A stretch of DNA of 64,000 nucleotides. It comes from Balaenoptera acutorostrata (taxonomy: Eukaryota; Chordata; Mammalia; Artiodactyla; Balaenopteridae). The stretch is from contig NC_080073.1 in NCBI RefSeq assembly GCF_949987535.1, forward strand, positions 92,109,344-92,173,343, written 5' to 3'. The translations under genes were made by a program, and so were the position numbers. Of this stretch, positions 35,000 to 47,227 are shown piece after piece. Each line of letters opens with the position of its first letter. The first letter of the stretch is position 1. The notes under the pieces are model-generated. The model saw nothing but the letters and a program-made list of their open reading frames with translations, made no database searches and was not told the origin of the DNA.

Positions 35000-35408
35000 C
35001 TAGCAGGAGACCCTCCAGGAGATTAAGAGATAATAAGGCAGGAATAAGAGATAGAACATTTTCTTTCTTTTTGGTTTCAGGCAGCACTTCTGGAAGCAGG
35101 AGCAAAAAATCAGGCTACGCCTATGGTCTTGCAAAGTCATGCCAGTTGTGGTAGCTCCACCAGCAGCAAGAGATTATGCAACAGGTTTAATAACAGGGGT
35201 CATGGGCTCTTAGATAGTATTTTCCCTTTTATTTTTCCTGCTAATGGGGTGGAATTATCGTCTTGCAATTACCAATTACACCCTCCTTTTTTTTTTTTTT
35301 AATTCCTTTAGCCCTTCCAATGTTTAGTAACCGATTTCCTGTATTGTTTCCTCCATTTAAAATGCTTAAAGTTGTTTCTGTGTTCCTGTCTGAGCCTTGA
35401 CTGATGCA
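35000..35408 (+). mobile_element. LTR remnant
   Basis: Right end gagccttgactgatgca matches a common old LTR terminus, preceded by cctgtattgtttcctccatt and aaaatgcttaaagttgtttc. The upstream part has a strong splice-acceptor-like tract and a possible donor. Non-coding; left boundary and subfamily uncertain. Confidence 0.45.
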
Positions 35409-37423
35409 TCTTGTAAAACCATATAGAATCTTTGAATACAGAAAGGAAATACCCAAATGAGAAATCCTGGGACCTTGATTGTTCATGCAGGTCTCAGTTA
35501 ATGAGCAAATATTATGAAACTTCCATAGGTAACACGCTGTACAAAGTTCGTGGAGAACAAAGAATATAAAGAGAGTGCATTTTGACTATATAGGCTGCCC
35601 ATTTATAATGCAAAAACAATTTTATTTGAATACTACTTATTTATCTTTACTCAGGTCACACCAGTTTAATGGTAAAAATAAGCACTTCTAGACCTTCACC
35701 TTTCTTCTCCATTTGTACAGCACCCGGAATGACTGCCTGATACTCAGCACTTCCCACTGTCTTATTCCATCAACTACATTAACACGTGTGAAAAGCAGGC
35801 CTGCCACAATGTTATGAAGCCTCTTCCTTCCTCCTCTAGCGACCAATATCTGCAAATTCTGGAAACCCATCTTTCACTTTGTTAGAACCCCCAATAGATC
35901 AGTCACCCCAATCCATTGCAGCAATTTTAGTAACATACATATTTCAAGTTTTATTCTTTATTGCAACTCCTCCCTGGGGTGAAGGGTGTACGCAAAATGG
36001 CTATGCTATTCCCTTCCATGTCTCAGCATGTTCTCCCTCAACATTTGTTCTTACCAAAGAAGCTTCCTAGCTCTCTACCTCTCCTTCCTGCATCCCCCAT
36101 CACACCAAATGTGTCAGTATCCTATAGTGAGTTCAACCTGGAGCCCTAGCTACATGCTAATACCCCAATTTACTGAAGAGTTCAAGTTTCTGTGGTATTA
36201 TCTGCACATAGGTTAGACCCCATTGTTGGAGATTTGGACAAGACAATTTGCCCGTCCCTGAATTTCCTAAACATGTTGAAAGAGCACAAAAATGGGAGCG
36301 AGGATGCATGTAGGTGGAACGGTGCCCGTCCACTCCTGACAGCAGGTGATCTCAAAGTGCTTTCTGTAAATACGTGCTGCATAAATGCTTAATTAATGAT
36401 AATGAGAGTCCTTTCACTGTTTTGCTGCAATACCATGGAGTCTGAAAGCCCTGTGGTCCCATTTTCCAGTCTTTCTTCTCAGTCACCTAATATCGTAGCT
36501 GCATGGGATACAAGCCCCTTAGTGTTAATTTAGGGAAACAATTACTTCTGATAAACTCAGGAGCTTCTAGCTCTTTTAATTTGCAAACCAAGGTTAAAGA
36601 GATTCTTTGAAAAAGTCACCTCAAGTAATGTTTCAAAGTAAAACACCCTGAGATTTTTGAAAAGTTCCATGGTACTAAATAAAGTTTAACTTCCAGAAGG
36701 TCAGTTATTAAGTAGTGAACATGTACTGTCCGTGGGCTACTAACTATTCTCTCCTGTGCTAATTATTTGAGAATCATTCTTTGCTTTTAACTGAAGTGCA
36801 CCTATAGGCCCCCTCCCTCCACACACACACAAAGGAAGTTATGCATTAAAGTCCCATTTCTTATACCATTCACTTTTGTGTGTGCCAGTAGGGACCTTTG
36901 AGGGATCACATCACAGGGATCCGAGGAAATGGAAGAGAAGCTAATTTTTCAACCATTTTATTGTTGCTCTCGTGCCTGCGAATGAAGCCTATATGGTAGC
37001 ACAGGGCTTTAGGGCAAAGCTCACCGCAATATCTTTCTCTTCTCTTCAAGTCCATCTCAGAGTTAATCATTTCCTCCAAGGAGGTGATGCTATAATAAAG
37101 ATAATTAAATTGAAATTTAATATAGTGGGGCATTGTGCTATAGCTTTATATCAGGTGAGGGTGTGGAGAGAAACCGTTACTGGGAGGGTGGAGTGTATGG
37201 TATGTAATTAACAATTACGTTTGTCAGTTTTATGAAACAGAAAATTAATAACACAGAAACTGTAAAATAGTGAACAAAGCTGCAAATTCTGAATTAGGTG
37301 GCTGGCCTATCATTTACCCCTACAGCAATGGTGTCTTTCTCTTTGGGAGCATTGGATCATATTGATTTCCTCCAATATTTTAATTCCTCTCCCTCCCAGC
37401 CTAGGGTTTTCTCCTCCAAAGAG
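35409..37423. other. Unique sequence
   Basis: About 2 kb without recognised gene or transposon. Confidence 0.5.
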
Positions 37424-37592
37424 CAGTGATTCTCAATCTTGGCTGCATATTAAGAATCACTTGGGGGAGTTTGTAAAAATCCTGGTGCCCAGGTGCACCC
37501 CAGACGATCACAGTAACACCTCTGGGAGTGGGACCCAGGCCCCTATATTTTGAAAAGCTCTTCAGGTGATCTCAAAGTGCTTGAAGACCACA
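37424..37592 (+). mobile_element. MER5-type hAT-Charlie element
   Basis: Begins cagtgattctcaatcttggc. The middle has ctgggagtgggacccaggcc, and it ends ctcaaagtgcttgaagacca. About 169 bp, the length of MER5A/B elements. Confidence 0.8.
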
Positions 37593-38960
37593 TTAGTAAA
37601 TGCTTGTTTAGTATAATTGATTTCCCTAGAGGAAAGTGTTAGATTAAAAGAAAGGGGGGGGGCGGGAAGAACAGAAAAGAATAATTACATAATAATTAAG
37701 TATTCACAGACTGTATTCTTCTTGACAAAAATTTGCAGAATTTGTCCACAAATAGGACGCATTATTAAGACGGAGTGGCTATTTCTAATGTTTAGCCACC
37801 TATGCTTCTAGGAAAAGCAGCTCTTAGAAATCTCGGCCCCTCCCTGTCATCCACTCCATGAATGTTTTGAGGTTTCTGAAGGAGGTCACAGAATCCCTCA
37901 AATTACTGTGGGCAAATGCTGGCCCTGGCCTTGCCAATCAGGGCCCTGATAAGCTCCATGGCAGGGAGGAAAGCGCGGTCAGAGTGATAATACCTCAAGT
38001 GGGAAACTGAAGCATGGATGCTTGGCAAATTCCCATCGTAACCGTGCCTTCCAGAATAAAGGCAGGGAGTGGGGATGTCTGCAGAAATCGAGTGCTTCCA
38101 AAGTCAAATCAGGCAGTTCTTGCTCTGAGGTCTAGGGTGAGAAGCTGATTTTATATGTTTATATATACATGTATGTGTACACACACACACAACTTCAAAA
38201 TACCCCTGGATAAATAGTATTTCTTTACTGGCCTCTTTAAGAGGTCACCAAACTAGAGTGGACTGAGGAAGGCTGAGTTTGTTATTTATTTATTTGCCTA
38301 ATTTATCTGCAGTAAAATATGTATTTTGAAGCGACTCTTCTGGTGATTCTGATTTGCTTTTATTGAGAAACTTTGACAGCGGTAAATCATTTAAATAAAA
38401 CATTGTCTTGCTCCGTCGTAATTATACTTGGAGAAAACAGCATATTTATATATTTCTAACCATGATCCGTGTGATTATCAAGGTTTTTTTTCCCCCCCCT
38501 CGGTGATATACAGTGTCACCACAGGACTTTGATAACGTGTGTACTCGCTCAGATCAGTTTTTCCCACAGATCATTTTTCTACAAAGATTATTCAGATTTT
38601 TCTGTTATTAAACCAAGAGAATGAAGAAAAGTAATTATGCATGTGACTAAGAACAAAAGACTAAACCTATTAAAATATTAAAGCCTTGAAATTTAAATTG
38701 GGTTAATCACATTTATCAATACAACTCATTTTTAATTTGCTTTCTCTTTTATTAAATACTGCTGCTTAAATTACTGGACTGTGGCTGCAGTTAGAAAGCC
38801 GAATAACTCGAGTGTAGCCTTGCAGTCTGGGCTCCTTCAGCTGTTTTTGGTGGTACCTGGGATGACCACCCAGACATGACAAGTAGCTGTCCACGGATAT
38901 CAGCTTTGTAACACTTGATTTGATGCCCCCAAATTGTCCTGGTCTCATAGAATCAGACTT
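37593..38960. other. Unique sequence, conserved-element candidate
   Basis: No transposon recognised. 38280-38760 is AT-rich but retains isolated CpGs and octamer/homeobox-like words such as aagtaattatgcatgtg. A G-run with ggcggg lies at about 37653-37666 and a C-run at 38492-38499. Confidence 0.45.
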
Positions 38961-38976
38961 AAAATCTCATACTGTC

Positions 38977-39279
38977 GGGCTTCCCTGGTGGCGCAGTGGT
39001 TGAGAATCTGCCTGCCAATGCAGGGGACACAGGTTCGAGCCCTGGTCTGGGAGGATCCCACATGCCGCGGAGCAACTAGGTCCGTGAGCCACAATTACTG
39101 AGCCTGCGCGTCTGGAGCCTGTGCTCCGCAACAAGAGAGGCCGAGATAGTGAGAGGCCCGCGCACCGCGATGAAGAGTGGCCCCCACTCGCCACAACTAA
39201 AGAAAGCCCTCGCACAGAAACGAAGACTCAACACAGCCAAAAAAACAAATAAATAAATAAATAATAAAATTAAAAAAAA
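38977..39279 (+). mobile_element. CHR SINE, short (central-deletion) form
   Basis: Forward copy: ggcttccctggtggcgcagt, B box ggttcgagccc, centre gaggccgagatagtgagagg, tail (AAAT)n. Perfect 16-bp target duplication aaaatctcatactgtc (38961-38976 and 39280-39295) marks a young insertion. Confidence 0.95.
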
Positions 39280-39341
39280 AAAATCTCATACTGTCAAACT
39301 GACCCTAAATTTCCTTCCATCAGCGTATTTAGATTTTTGAG

Positions 39342-39481
39342 GTGGGTACACACACTGTATATAAAATAGATAAACATCAAGGACCTACTGTAGAGGACAG
39401 GGAACTTAGTCAATATCTTGTAATAACCTATAATGGAAAAAATCTGAAAAAGAATATATATACAGTCTGTGTGTATGTGTG

Positions 39482-39539
<58 letters not shown>

Positions 39540-39603
39540 AACGGAATCACTTTGCTGTACACCTGAAACATTGTAAATCAACTATACTTCAATAAAAAAA
39601 GAA
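39342..39603 (+). mobile_element. 5'-truncated L1, 3' UTR only
   Basis: Forward L1 3' UTR: aaggacctactgtagaggac, ataatggaaaaaatctgaaa, gaatcactttgctgtacacc, ending aactatacttcaataaa plus A-run. The flanks tatttagatttttgag (39326-39341) and tatttagattttttgag (39604-39620) are the target duplication. A long TA/CA microsatellite has grown inside it. Confidence 0.88.
39467..39540. repeat. (TG)n-(TA)n-(CA)n compound microsatellite
   Basis: About 70 bp of TG, then about 22 TA units, then CA, inside the L1 3' UTR. Highly likely to vary in length. Open frames here encode Tyr-Ile repeats and are artefacts. Confidence 0.95.
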
Positions 39604-39620
39604 TATTTAGATTTTTTGAG

Positions 39621-42600
39621 CACATAAAGAATGGAGACTATTTTTAACAAGTAGTTCACATGTATTTATGATTATTACAAAAATACTAAAAAGAAAATTC
39701 TGAAATTGGAATTACTAGTGATCTAATTTTTACCTCATGCAAAGCATACCTTTTTAATGTTAATGCTACACTTAACACGTTGACCAAGATCAAAGTAAAA
39801 TTTCTATGAACCATCTCTGGGTAAGGTAAAATTTCGGCAAGAGATGTAATTATTTAAGAGATATATTTTTTGAGTTATTTGTAATTCAATGAATTCACCA
39901 AGATTGCAATTTTATGTCAGCAAATCAAAAAATATTCTTTGATAAACAGAAAAGCCTTTTTTTAACCATTGGCAACATGTAAAACAAAAACGAATTTTGG
40001 AACCTTTCAACTGTGTATCTGATGTTGATCAGGCCCTGTTTTTCCGTTTTCACCATTGCCTCATGTTCAGGGGAAGCAGGGAAAATAGCCCAGAAATAGG
40101 CAACCATAGCTTCCTTGGTTGAGAGTGTGGTCTACTGGGGAAAAGTTGAGTTGTAATGGCTGGTAAGGAGCTGACTTCCTCCTGCACCGAAGGAGGTGCT
40201 GGTCCCGGGGCTGCACAGAAAACGCCTCCGCTATTAATGTCGGTTACTCAGAGAGTTTGGTAGAATATCTCTTTTACAGAAACTTTCAGATGGCCTCTAG
40301 ATTCTCAGAGTTCCAGGTTATCTGAGGCTGGGACGGGGTACTCTAAGACTGGCCATTGGCTCTTTTGGTTGGGAGATTGGAAAGTTGAGGGACATAGATG
40401 GAGCCCTGGCTGGGTGTGGGAAAGCACAGACAGCCACTTCCTCGCCCCCGTGGACCCTCCAGTGGAGCTGTTTAAAGGTCCACCTGCAGAGGCCCTGATA
40501 AAGAAGACCATGAGCAAATGGCACCCTTGCCCAGTGCAACAGCTGAGCATAGCCAGGGAGATGCTGACGCACTAGACATGTGCATTTGTACCAGCTGCAG
40601 AATCTGTGGTTGCCCGTTAGTCACCAAGGAACCATGGTCTTTTAGAATCAATGTATCAAGTGCCAAAGTATGTGGCACTCATCCCCAAACGAGTCCTGTA
40701 GGTGGGAAATAGGGAATGGGGGGATGAGAGGAGGGGGAGCTACTGGTGGGTACATTTCGGAAAAGACCCTGAATTCTTATGTTTATGTACATATATTGTA
40801 TACTCATGTCCACTTGCTGGTTGCGCCTTCTATTGGCATACAAGCTAGCTGCGGGTGACTGCCCTAACAAATGTATGCGTGTTTTGCAAATTGGAGCTTC
40901 ATTATTTCTGACATAACTGATATTTTAAAAGCCCACTTGGGTTTGAAATCCAACCTCAAGAAATTTCAGTATAACTGACAATTTAAGAAAAAGAACGATT
41001 AGATCCTTTAAGAAAATCAACTGTTGTAAATGGCTGAAAGGTTTTAAAGACATTTAAAAAAATACATTATTTACTCATATGGAAGTATTTCATAGATCAT
41101 AAATAGCAAGAATTTGGAGAAACCATCATTGCAAAGCCTTAGCTAGAATTTATGTATAGCCACTTCAAGCTTAAAACCTGATATAAAAAGGATATATTCA
41201 CAGAAGCAAGCTCAAATTTCTCTTTAAATATTTTGATATGTTATTAGGTTTTATAAAAAATAATTAATCTTTCCTAATACTTTCCATTTTTTCTCTTACC
41301 TCAATTTTATAACTAAAATAAAAGAATATTTTTAACCAAACCCCAAATAGATATTCTCAAATTCCTTCCCATTTACCACAGTATATTTTAAAAATATTAT
41401 CATTTTCTATGTGCTTCATGGGAAAAAAGAGGCTGGGAAAAACTCACTTATAAAATTCCAAATATCTGTGTCTATGCTTAAAGGATGTACTTAAATACCT
41501 AGCTATCTTCTATCCGTCTATCTAGATGGCAGGGGTAAAATCATCTCTCTTCTGCATACTTTCTTTTTCCTCTCCTCTCTTACCCACTCGCAAGCACATG
41601 AATATGCATTTTTCCTTCAAAGCGTAGTACAGAGTAGAATATTCATTATGAGACACAAGATATATTAATGCCATTCTGATGAAAGTATGTCCCACAAGCC
41701 CATATGTGTGCATATACAAACCTCCAGAGCTGAGGAAGTTCTCCAAGTGTAGATTGTAGGTGAATATAAAACTAAAAGGAATTTAAAGCCAAGCCAAGCA
41801 TTGTAGGTTAATTTCTGAGTTTTTTGGTTAATTCTGTGATGTCATAAACTCAACCAGAACAAAAGGAAAATGGGCAGTGTAAAAGATGATCAATCGACTG
41901 CATCCAAAATCCAAAAATATCCAAAATATCCAAAAAGTACATGTATGTACATATGTGTAGTTAGTCACTCATTTCCTTTTTTCCTTCACTAATTTACTTA
42001 TTCAAGTACATTTCTCTGAAGTCGTCTATCACAGGGGCAATTAGCTCCTGTTATTTTAGATCTGAGACACCTGAATACCTGCTAGCTCTGCTGGCACTGA
42101 TGTGATTTTGAGGTTGTAAATGCCTCACAGTTAACAAAGACTTTTCATTATTTTGAACTCTCTCTGTCACTGCCTTTGTTTCTATAGAAGACAAAATGAC
42201 AGGGTTTTTCAAATGCATTTTCTTATTTTCTGCAATATGTATTTTTAAATCACACTGACAGTTTTATTCCATAGCACAGCAGCAATTGCCCAGCTCTCAG
42301 GAACAACTCTATCCCAGCAAAAGCACTCAGGGAAGAAGAGGTTTAAGGAGACAGATTTCAGCCTCATGCTTCAGAGGGGTTGCTGTAAATCATGGTACGG
42401 GAGGAGGAGAACACATGTAAAAATGATGAAATGAACCTTGATAAGAGTGTGCTTTTAATCACTATTTTCTTAGGCAGGTGCAATTCTCAAAACTTTTTCT
42501 CGGTAGGGTTGTACTTTATGAAGTTCTCCTGCCAGCATACCGGCAGGATCAATGCCTACTCTCTCTTCTGCTTGGGACCATGCTCACTGCACTTCGTAGG

Positions 42601-43010
42601 GAGCAGAATTCGAAGTCTGGACTGTTTCAGGGGACGCCTAACCTTTCCAAGATGGGGCTTCTCCGAATCTTCCTGTCTCATGAAGGATTTGTTTGTCAGC
42701 CTTGAAGCAATGGGACTGCTTCCTGAATTGCTTAGAGTTAGCTACAATTTACCAGCCTCTGAAGTGGCATTAAAGCAGCATTCATTTTTTAATGAGTATT
42801 AAATTTACTTTTAGCCAAACCCTGTAGCTGACAATGAAGTGTTCTCTGGGCTTGCTATTGGCTCACTCTTTGCTAATTGCTCTGCTGCCGGTGATTACTC
42901 TCTCTCTCTCTTTGGATGCAGAAGCTTAATACGTTTGAGTCTTGTACTTAATTTCAAAAGTACGAACAACAGTAAAACTCTCCAGATTTCAAGTCTCTGA
43001 GTAGGGTCTC
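39621..43010. other. Long unique stretch
   Basis: About 3.4 kb with no recognisable transposon or gene. Contains a small tandem of ccaaaat-type units at 41901-41938 and a short (CT)n at 42896-42912 just before the next stretch ends. The 136-codon frame at 42392-42802 has no splice or codon support. Confidence 0.5.
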
Positions 43011-43014
43011 TCCT

Positions 43015-43600
43015 CAATGATGAAACAAACCCACATGGTGTAGTGGAAAGAACATGGGCTGTGGTAGAAGATCTAGGTTGACATCCTGACTCCCTCACTT
43101 TCTACCAGGGATCAGCAAACTACTTCTTGGGGACCAAATCCAGCCCACCACCTTTTTTGGTTCTAATTGCTTGTGGTTTAAAATTTTTACATTTTTAAAC
43201 GTTTGGGGAAGAAAATCAAAAGAAGAACAACATTTCATGACATGAAAATTATATACAGTTCAAATTTCAGTGTCCATAAGTAAAATGCCCTGAAATACAG
43301 TCGCACTCATTCATTCACGCATGCTCTACTGCTGCTTCCCTGCTGCAGCGGCAGAGTTGAGTAGTTGCAACAGCAGCCGGACGGCCCACAGAGCCTAAAA
43401 TATTTACTGTTTGGCCCTTTACAGAAGAAACGTGCTGATCCCTGATTCAAACTGTTGATTGATCCCAGGCGCATAAATCTACTCTCAGAGTCTCAGTGGC
43501 TTCACCTGTAGACAGGGATCAATAACAATGGCCACATCATAGAGCTATTGTGAAGAACAAATGAGGTCGTTAATCTCAGCATTTGGAAATCTCATTGTTA
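43015..43600 (+). mobile_element. MIR SINE, split by a hAT element
   Basis: Left part 43015-43105 (gtggaaagaacatgggct, atcctgactccctcacttt) and right part 43445-43600 (cttcacctgtagacaggg, agagctattgtgaagaac) form one forward MIR interrupted by the element at 43106-43444. Confidence 0.78.
43106..43444 (-). mobile_element. hAT-Charlie type MER element in MIR
   Basis: 339 bp with perfect 11-bp terminal inverted repeats: cagggatcagc at left and gctgatccctg at right. The right part is the inverse of the family seen at 2043 (taaatattttaggc). It contains the palindrome-like agttgagtagttgcaacagc. No clear 8-bp duplication survives. Non-coding. Confidence 0.85.
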
Positions 43601-43659
43601 AAAAAAAAACAGAATTACTGGTTATTAGTTGTTAAAAAAAGAATTACTGATTATTAGTT
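43597..43659 (+). repeat. Tandem duplication of about 30 bp
   Basis: Two adjacent copies of gttaaaaaaa...gaattactg.ttattagtt (43597-43630 and 43631-43659) differ by A-run length and two other changes. Confidence 0.85.
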
Positions 43660-44455
43660 ATTTTGTTCCGATAGCTGTAATTGTCCTTCTACCAATCTGA
43701 TTGAGTTTATTTTTAAGTAGATGATATATGATCTATTTAATAAATTGATATATATTAGTTATGATTTAGAAATAGGCATTTAAAAGCATTTATACACATA
43801 CTTATTAGATGTCTCCAATAAACCAAGTACCCATCCCTGAAGGTAGATTATATAAACTCCTTCATTCTCACAAAATACCTTTGGGAAGAAGTTCTCAAAA
43901 GCATATCTACATGTATAATTTTTTACACTTGGTCTACTTATGATGCATCTATGTGTTCCTTTTAATTGTTCCCAGATCATTAAGTGAAGACAAAGTAAAT
44001 CCACATTCTTCAAACACATTTGGGCTCCACCTACAGTTGCATATAAAATAAAGGGAACAATCAAGGTAATTTTTCTACTCCTCAGACATAAATTATATCT
44101 ACCTTTTTAACAAACTTTAATAATTGAGGAGGTTGCTTAAATTTTTCACCTCAAATTTTACTCCCCCCCCCCCCAACGCAGGATTTTGGATAAAAATCCA
44201 ATAAAGATTTCTCTTCTGATGGGATGAAGGCATTTGCTGTGCAGCTAATGAAGGGAGAAATAGAGGAAATCCATTTGGTTCTTTTCTGATTCTTGTCCAA
44301 AAGCCATTGCCTCCCGCTGTGGACTGTTCTCAGTGTTCACACAGCGCTGGTCTAGGTCCAAACCTTCAGTCTATTTTGATATCAGAGAGCTAACTTCTTT
44401 GATGTCTATCAGTGGCTTCTAAAGTGCTGTGCCAGGTTTAATCAAAGGTACACAG
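43660..44455. other. Unique sequence
   Basis: No gene or repeat recognised apart from a C14 run at about 44163-44175. The 94-codon minus-strand frame (43780-44064) follows a fair acceptor (gcaactgtag), but I do not trust it as an exon. Confidence 0.45.
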
Positions 44456-44870
44456 CTTCCGCAAGAACAAACGGCGAGAAATGATCACGGTGCCGCACGC
44501 AGGGTTTTCAAGCAGCCTCCAGACTTTGCTGGGCTGGGCCCCCTCCTCAGAGGACAAATGCAGGAACCCTAGAGTGTCTCTCTCAGATGAAATAATTGCA
44601 GAAAAACACAACAAAGGGAAGCAGGGCGATATTCTCAAGGCCTCCGATTTCACTCTGCCACCGATATTCCTCTCCGAGGCGGCTGAGGCCCAACACGGCA
44701 CTGCGGGATCCTCTCAAGAAGTGTGTGAACTGGCGTGGAATCCGAGTCCGCACCCGGATCTTCGGGGCCTCCGAGGGGGGGAGACGAGCCTGCGAGATAA
44801 GAACATCCATGCTGACAGGACAGAGCCTACCCTTGCCAGGGCCACGCAGTTGAACCCTTAGTGGCCTTTT
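44456..44870 (+). promoter_or_regulatory. CpG-rich unique block (weak CpG-island candidate)
   Basis: About 415 bp with roughly 22 CpG counted by eye and much higher GC than its neighbours, outside any repeat I recognise. Both strands are open (126 codons plus, 100 codons minus), expected where stop codons are rare because of composition. No TATA box, splice pair or known peptide seen. It could be an orphan promoter, an enhancer or a decayed gene piece. Confidence 0.35.
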
Positions 44871-44997
44871 AAACCACACATCCAAGCACGGGGGATGGCG
44901 CTATGTTCCCACATGATCCATAACAAAAAGAGCCAAAAGCCCTTTGCATCTTTCTGCTGATTCTATCACTAGAGTACCGTCTTTTCTGAGCATTTTT

Positions 44998-45317
44998 TTT
45001 TTTTAAGATTTTATTTATTTATTTATTTATTGATTAATTGATTGATTGATTGATTGCTATGTTGGGTCTTCGTTTCTGTGCTAGGGCTTTCTCCAGTTGT
45101 GGCAAGCGGGGGCCACTCTTCATTGCGGTGCGCGGGCCTGTCACTATCGCGGCCCCTCCCGTTGCGGAGCACAGGCTCCAGACGCGCATGCTCAGTAATT
45201 GTGGCTCACGGGCCGAGCCGCTCCGCGGCATGTGGGATCTTCCCAGACCAGGGCTCGAACCCGTGTCCCCTGCATTAGCAGGCAGATTCTCAACCACTGC
45301 GCCACCAGGGAAGCCCC
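44998..45317 (-). mobile_element. CHR SINE, short form, AATC-tail variant
   Basis: Reverse copy whose tail, read on the SINE strand, ends in (AATC)n: gattgattgattgctatgtt on the plus strand. It also has the variant gtgctagggc. Perfect 13-bp duplication tctgagcattttt (44985-44997 and 45318-45330). Confidence 0.94.
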
Positions 45318-45330
45318 TCTGAGCATTTTT

Positions 45331-45679
45331 GATCTCTCATCTCGAAAATATAGACATCCGTACATATACACGTGTATTCCTATAAAGCCCATAATATAAC
45401 AGTATATTAAATTTTAACTTCTTATAAGAGTGATGTCTAATGCTTTCTTCCCATTCCTCAGTGGATTATTTGAGGCACTTACAGAGGTCTGTGTACTATA
45501 TTGGAGACCACTGCTATATCATCTAGACAAGTTAGGGTTATTTTCTGAAAAAATCCAAAGTCACAGGATTTTTCGCTCCTTTAGGCTAACCCATGACTGA
45601 ATAAAATCCTTCTGATCTTATGTTGTTAATCACTCTTGTTCGTTTCTCTTTTTCTCTGCCCAAGAGAAACTCCTCCACC
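45331..45679. other. Unique sequence
   Basis: No gene or repeat recognised. Confidence 0.5.
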
Positions 45680-46655
45680 AAACCCTCCTGAGATGTCATC
45701 CTATTACGTCTGTAAATACTATAAATATTCTGACATTTACCAAAATTTTATCTCCAGACTGGACCACTTCCCTCAGTTGTAGACTCACATATCCCTTTTA
45801 ATTTAACGTGTCTGAGACCAAACTCCTTGTTTGCCCCACAAACCTGTCCCTCCCTTAGTCCTCATCTCAGTAAATGCAACAGCATTCTACCAGATGCTCA
45901 GACTAAAGTTAAGGACGAAAGGATTAAAGGATTAAGACTGAAGGATTCACCTTTAACTTTCTATTTCTCTCAGATCCCCCATCAGCAGATCCTATTGTCT
46001 GAACCTTCAAAAGACATGTAAACACTTTATATCACCTTCAGCACTGACTCTAGTCCAAGCCACCAACATCTCTCACACAGTTTATTGCAACAACTTCTTA
46101 CTGATCTCTGTGTCCATTGTAGAATGAACTGTTTAAAACGTACACTAGGCCAGGTCACGTCTTTGCTCAACATTCTCCAATGGCTTCCCATCTCACTCAG
46201 ATAAAGAAAGGGAATCTCTCTCTCCTTACCTTTGGATCTCACCATTATACTGTCAGTTCTCTGGGCTCCAGCTGCTTGCTATTCCTAGAATTCACTGGCC
46301 AATCTCCTACCTCAGGATATTTGCACTTGCTCTTCCGTCAGATATTCAATCTTCCTCCTCCTTCACTCCTTTCCTGTCTTGGCTCAAATGTCCTAGTCTT
46401 GGCGAGTCCTTTCCTGACCACCCTATTTAAAATTGCAAATCATCCTATTCATCCCATGTCTTTTTCCTAGTTTACCCTCTCACCGTCTGACAAATGCACA
46501 TTTTATTTATTTATTTTCTGTTTCCTTTGCCTAGAGTATAAGCTCCATGTAGGTAGGGATTTTTGTTTCATACACTGCTGTGTTCCTAGCACAAAGAACA
46601 GAGCCTGGAATATAATAGCTCATCCAAAAGTGTATCTGAATGAATGAATGGATGG
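45680..46655 (+). mobile_element. L2 LINE, long 3' portion
   Basis: About 1 kb of forward L2 covering the end of ORF2 and the 3' UTR: agtccaagccaccaacatct, aatggcttcccatctcactc, cctagagtataagctccatg, gagcctggaatataatagct, ending tgaatgaatg. Frame is broken by many stops. The 96-codon open frame at 46180-46470 is a remnant, not a gene. Confidence 0.9.
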
Positions 46656-46659
46656 ATGT

Positions 46660-47085
46660 ACATGGACTACAGGTGAAAAGGACATACACCAAAATGTGGT
46701 TATGTCCACTGTCATAGAATTGATGGTGATTTTAATCTTTTTAATATACCTTTCCATAGTTTTTAGGAAATAATGAAGGTTACCATTATCATCAAAAAAA
46801 GAAAATGTCTTACTAAATGCATTTTAATGTTTAAAGAAAAAAGATATGAAAGGATCAAAAAGCAGAAAAACAAAATTGTGTGTGCCTGTAGATGAATATA
46901 TCATAAATATGAACAAATATATGTACGTAAAGAAATAAAAATAAAAGGAAATTGGCTAAAATGTTTAGCGTCTTCAAGTGCCAAACCTATGGGTCATTTT
47001 TTCTTATTCTAGTTTACTTCCTTTTTTTAATGAGCATGTATTCTTTTACAGTGAAAACAAATCAACCTCTAAAAAAGAGGTTAAA
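46660..47085 (+). mobile_element. Old L1M 3' UTR fragments
   Basis: aaaatgtggttatgtccact, gatggtgattttaatctttt and, after a gap, aatgagcatgtattctttta resemble forward L1M 3' UTR. Two partial copies or one with an insertion. Low similarity. Confidence 0.45.
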
Positions 47086-47227
47086 TACATTACCATATAT
47101 ACACACATATAAAAGGAAGAGTAAATCAATAAGCTTAGCTATCAGTTACTTCTGAGTAGTCCTAATTAAGTTGCTATGACTCTGTGTTATTTAAATTAAA
47201 AAAATTATTAATTCCTTCAGCTTCCTG

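Noticed and set aside
41901..41938. Short run of ccaaaat-type units
   Set aside because: Too short and irregular to call a meaningful repeat array.
42392..42802. 136-codon plus-strand frame
   Set aside because: No recognisable domain, no convincing splice sites, and composition like its surroundings.
43860..44040. Minus-strand segment between gcaactgtag and aaag|gtattt with a 94-codon frame
   Set aside because: Peptide not recognised, weak codon signal and weak donor; likely a pseudo-exon.
46180..46470. 96-codon plus-strand frame
   Set aside because: Lies inside a long L2 element and is a fragment of its 3' region.
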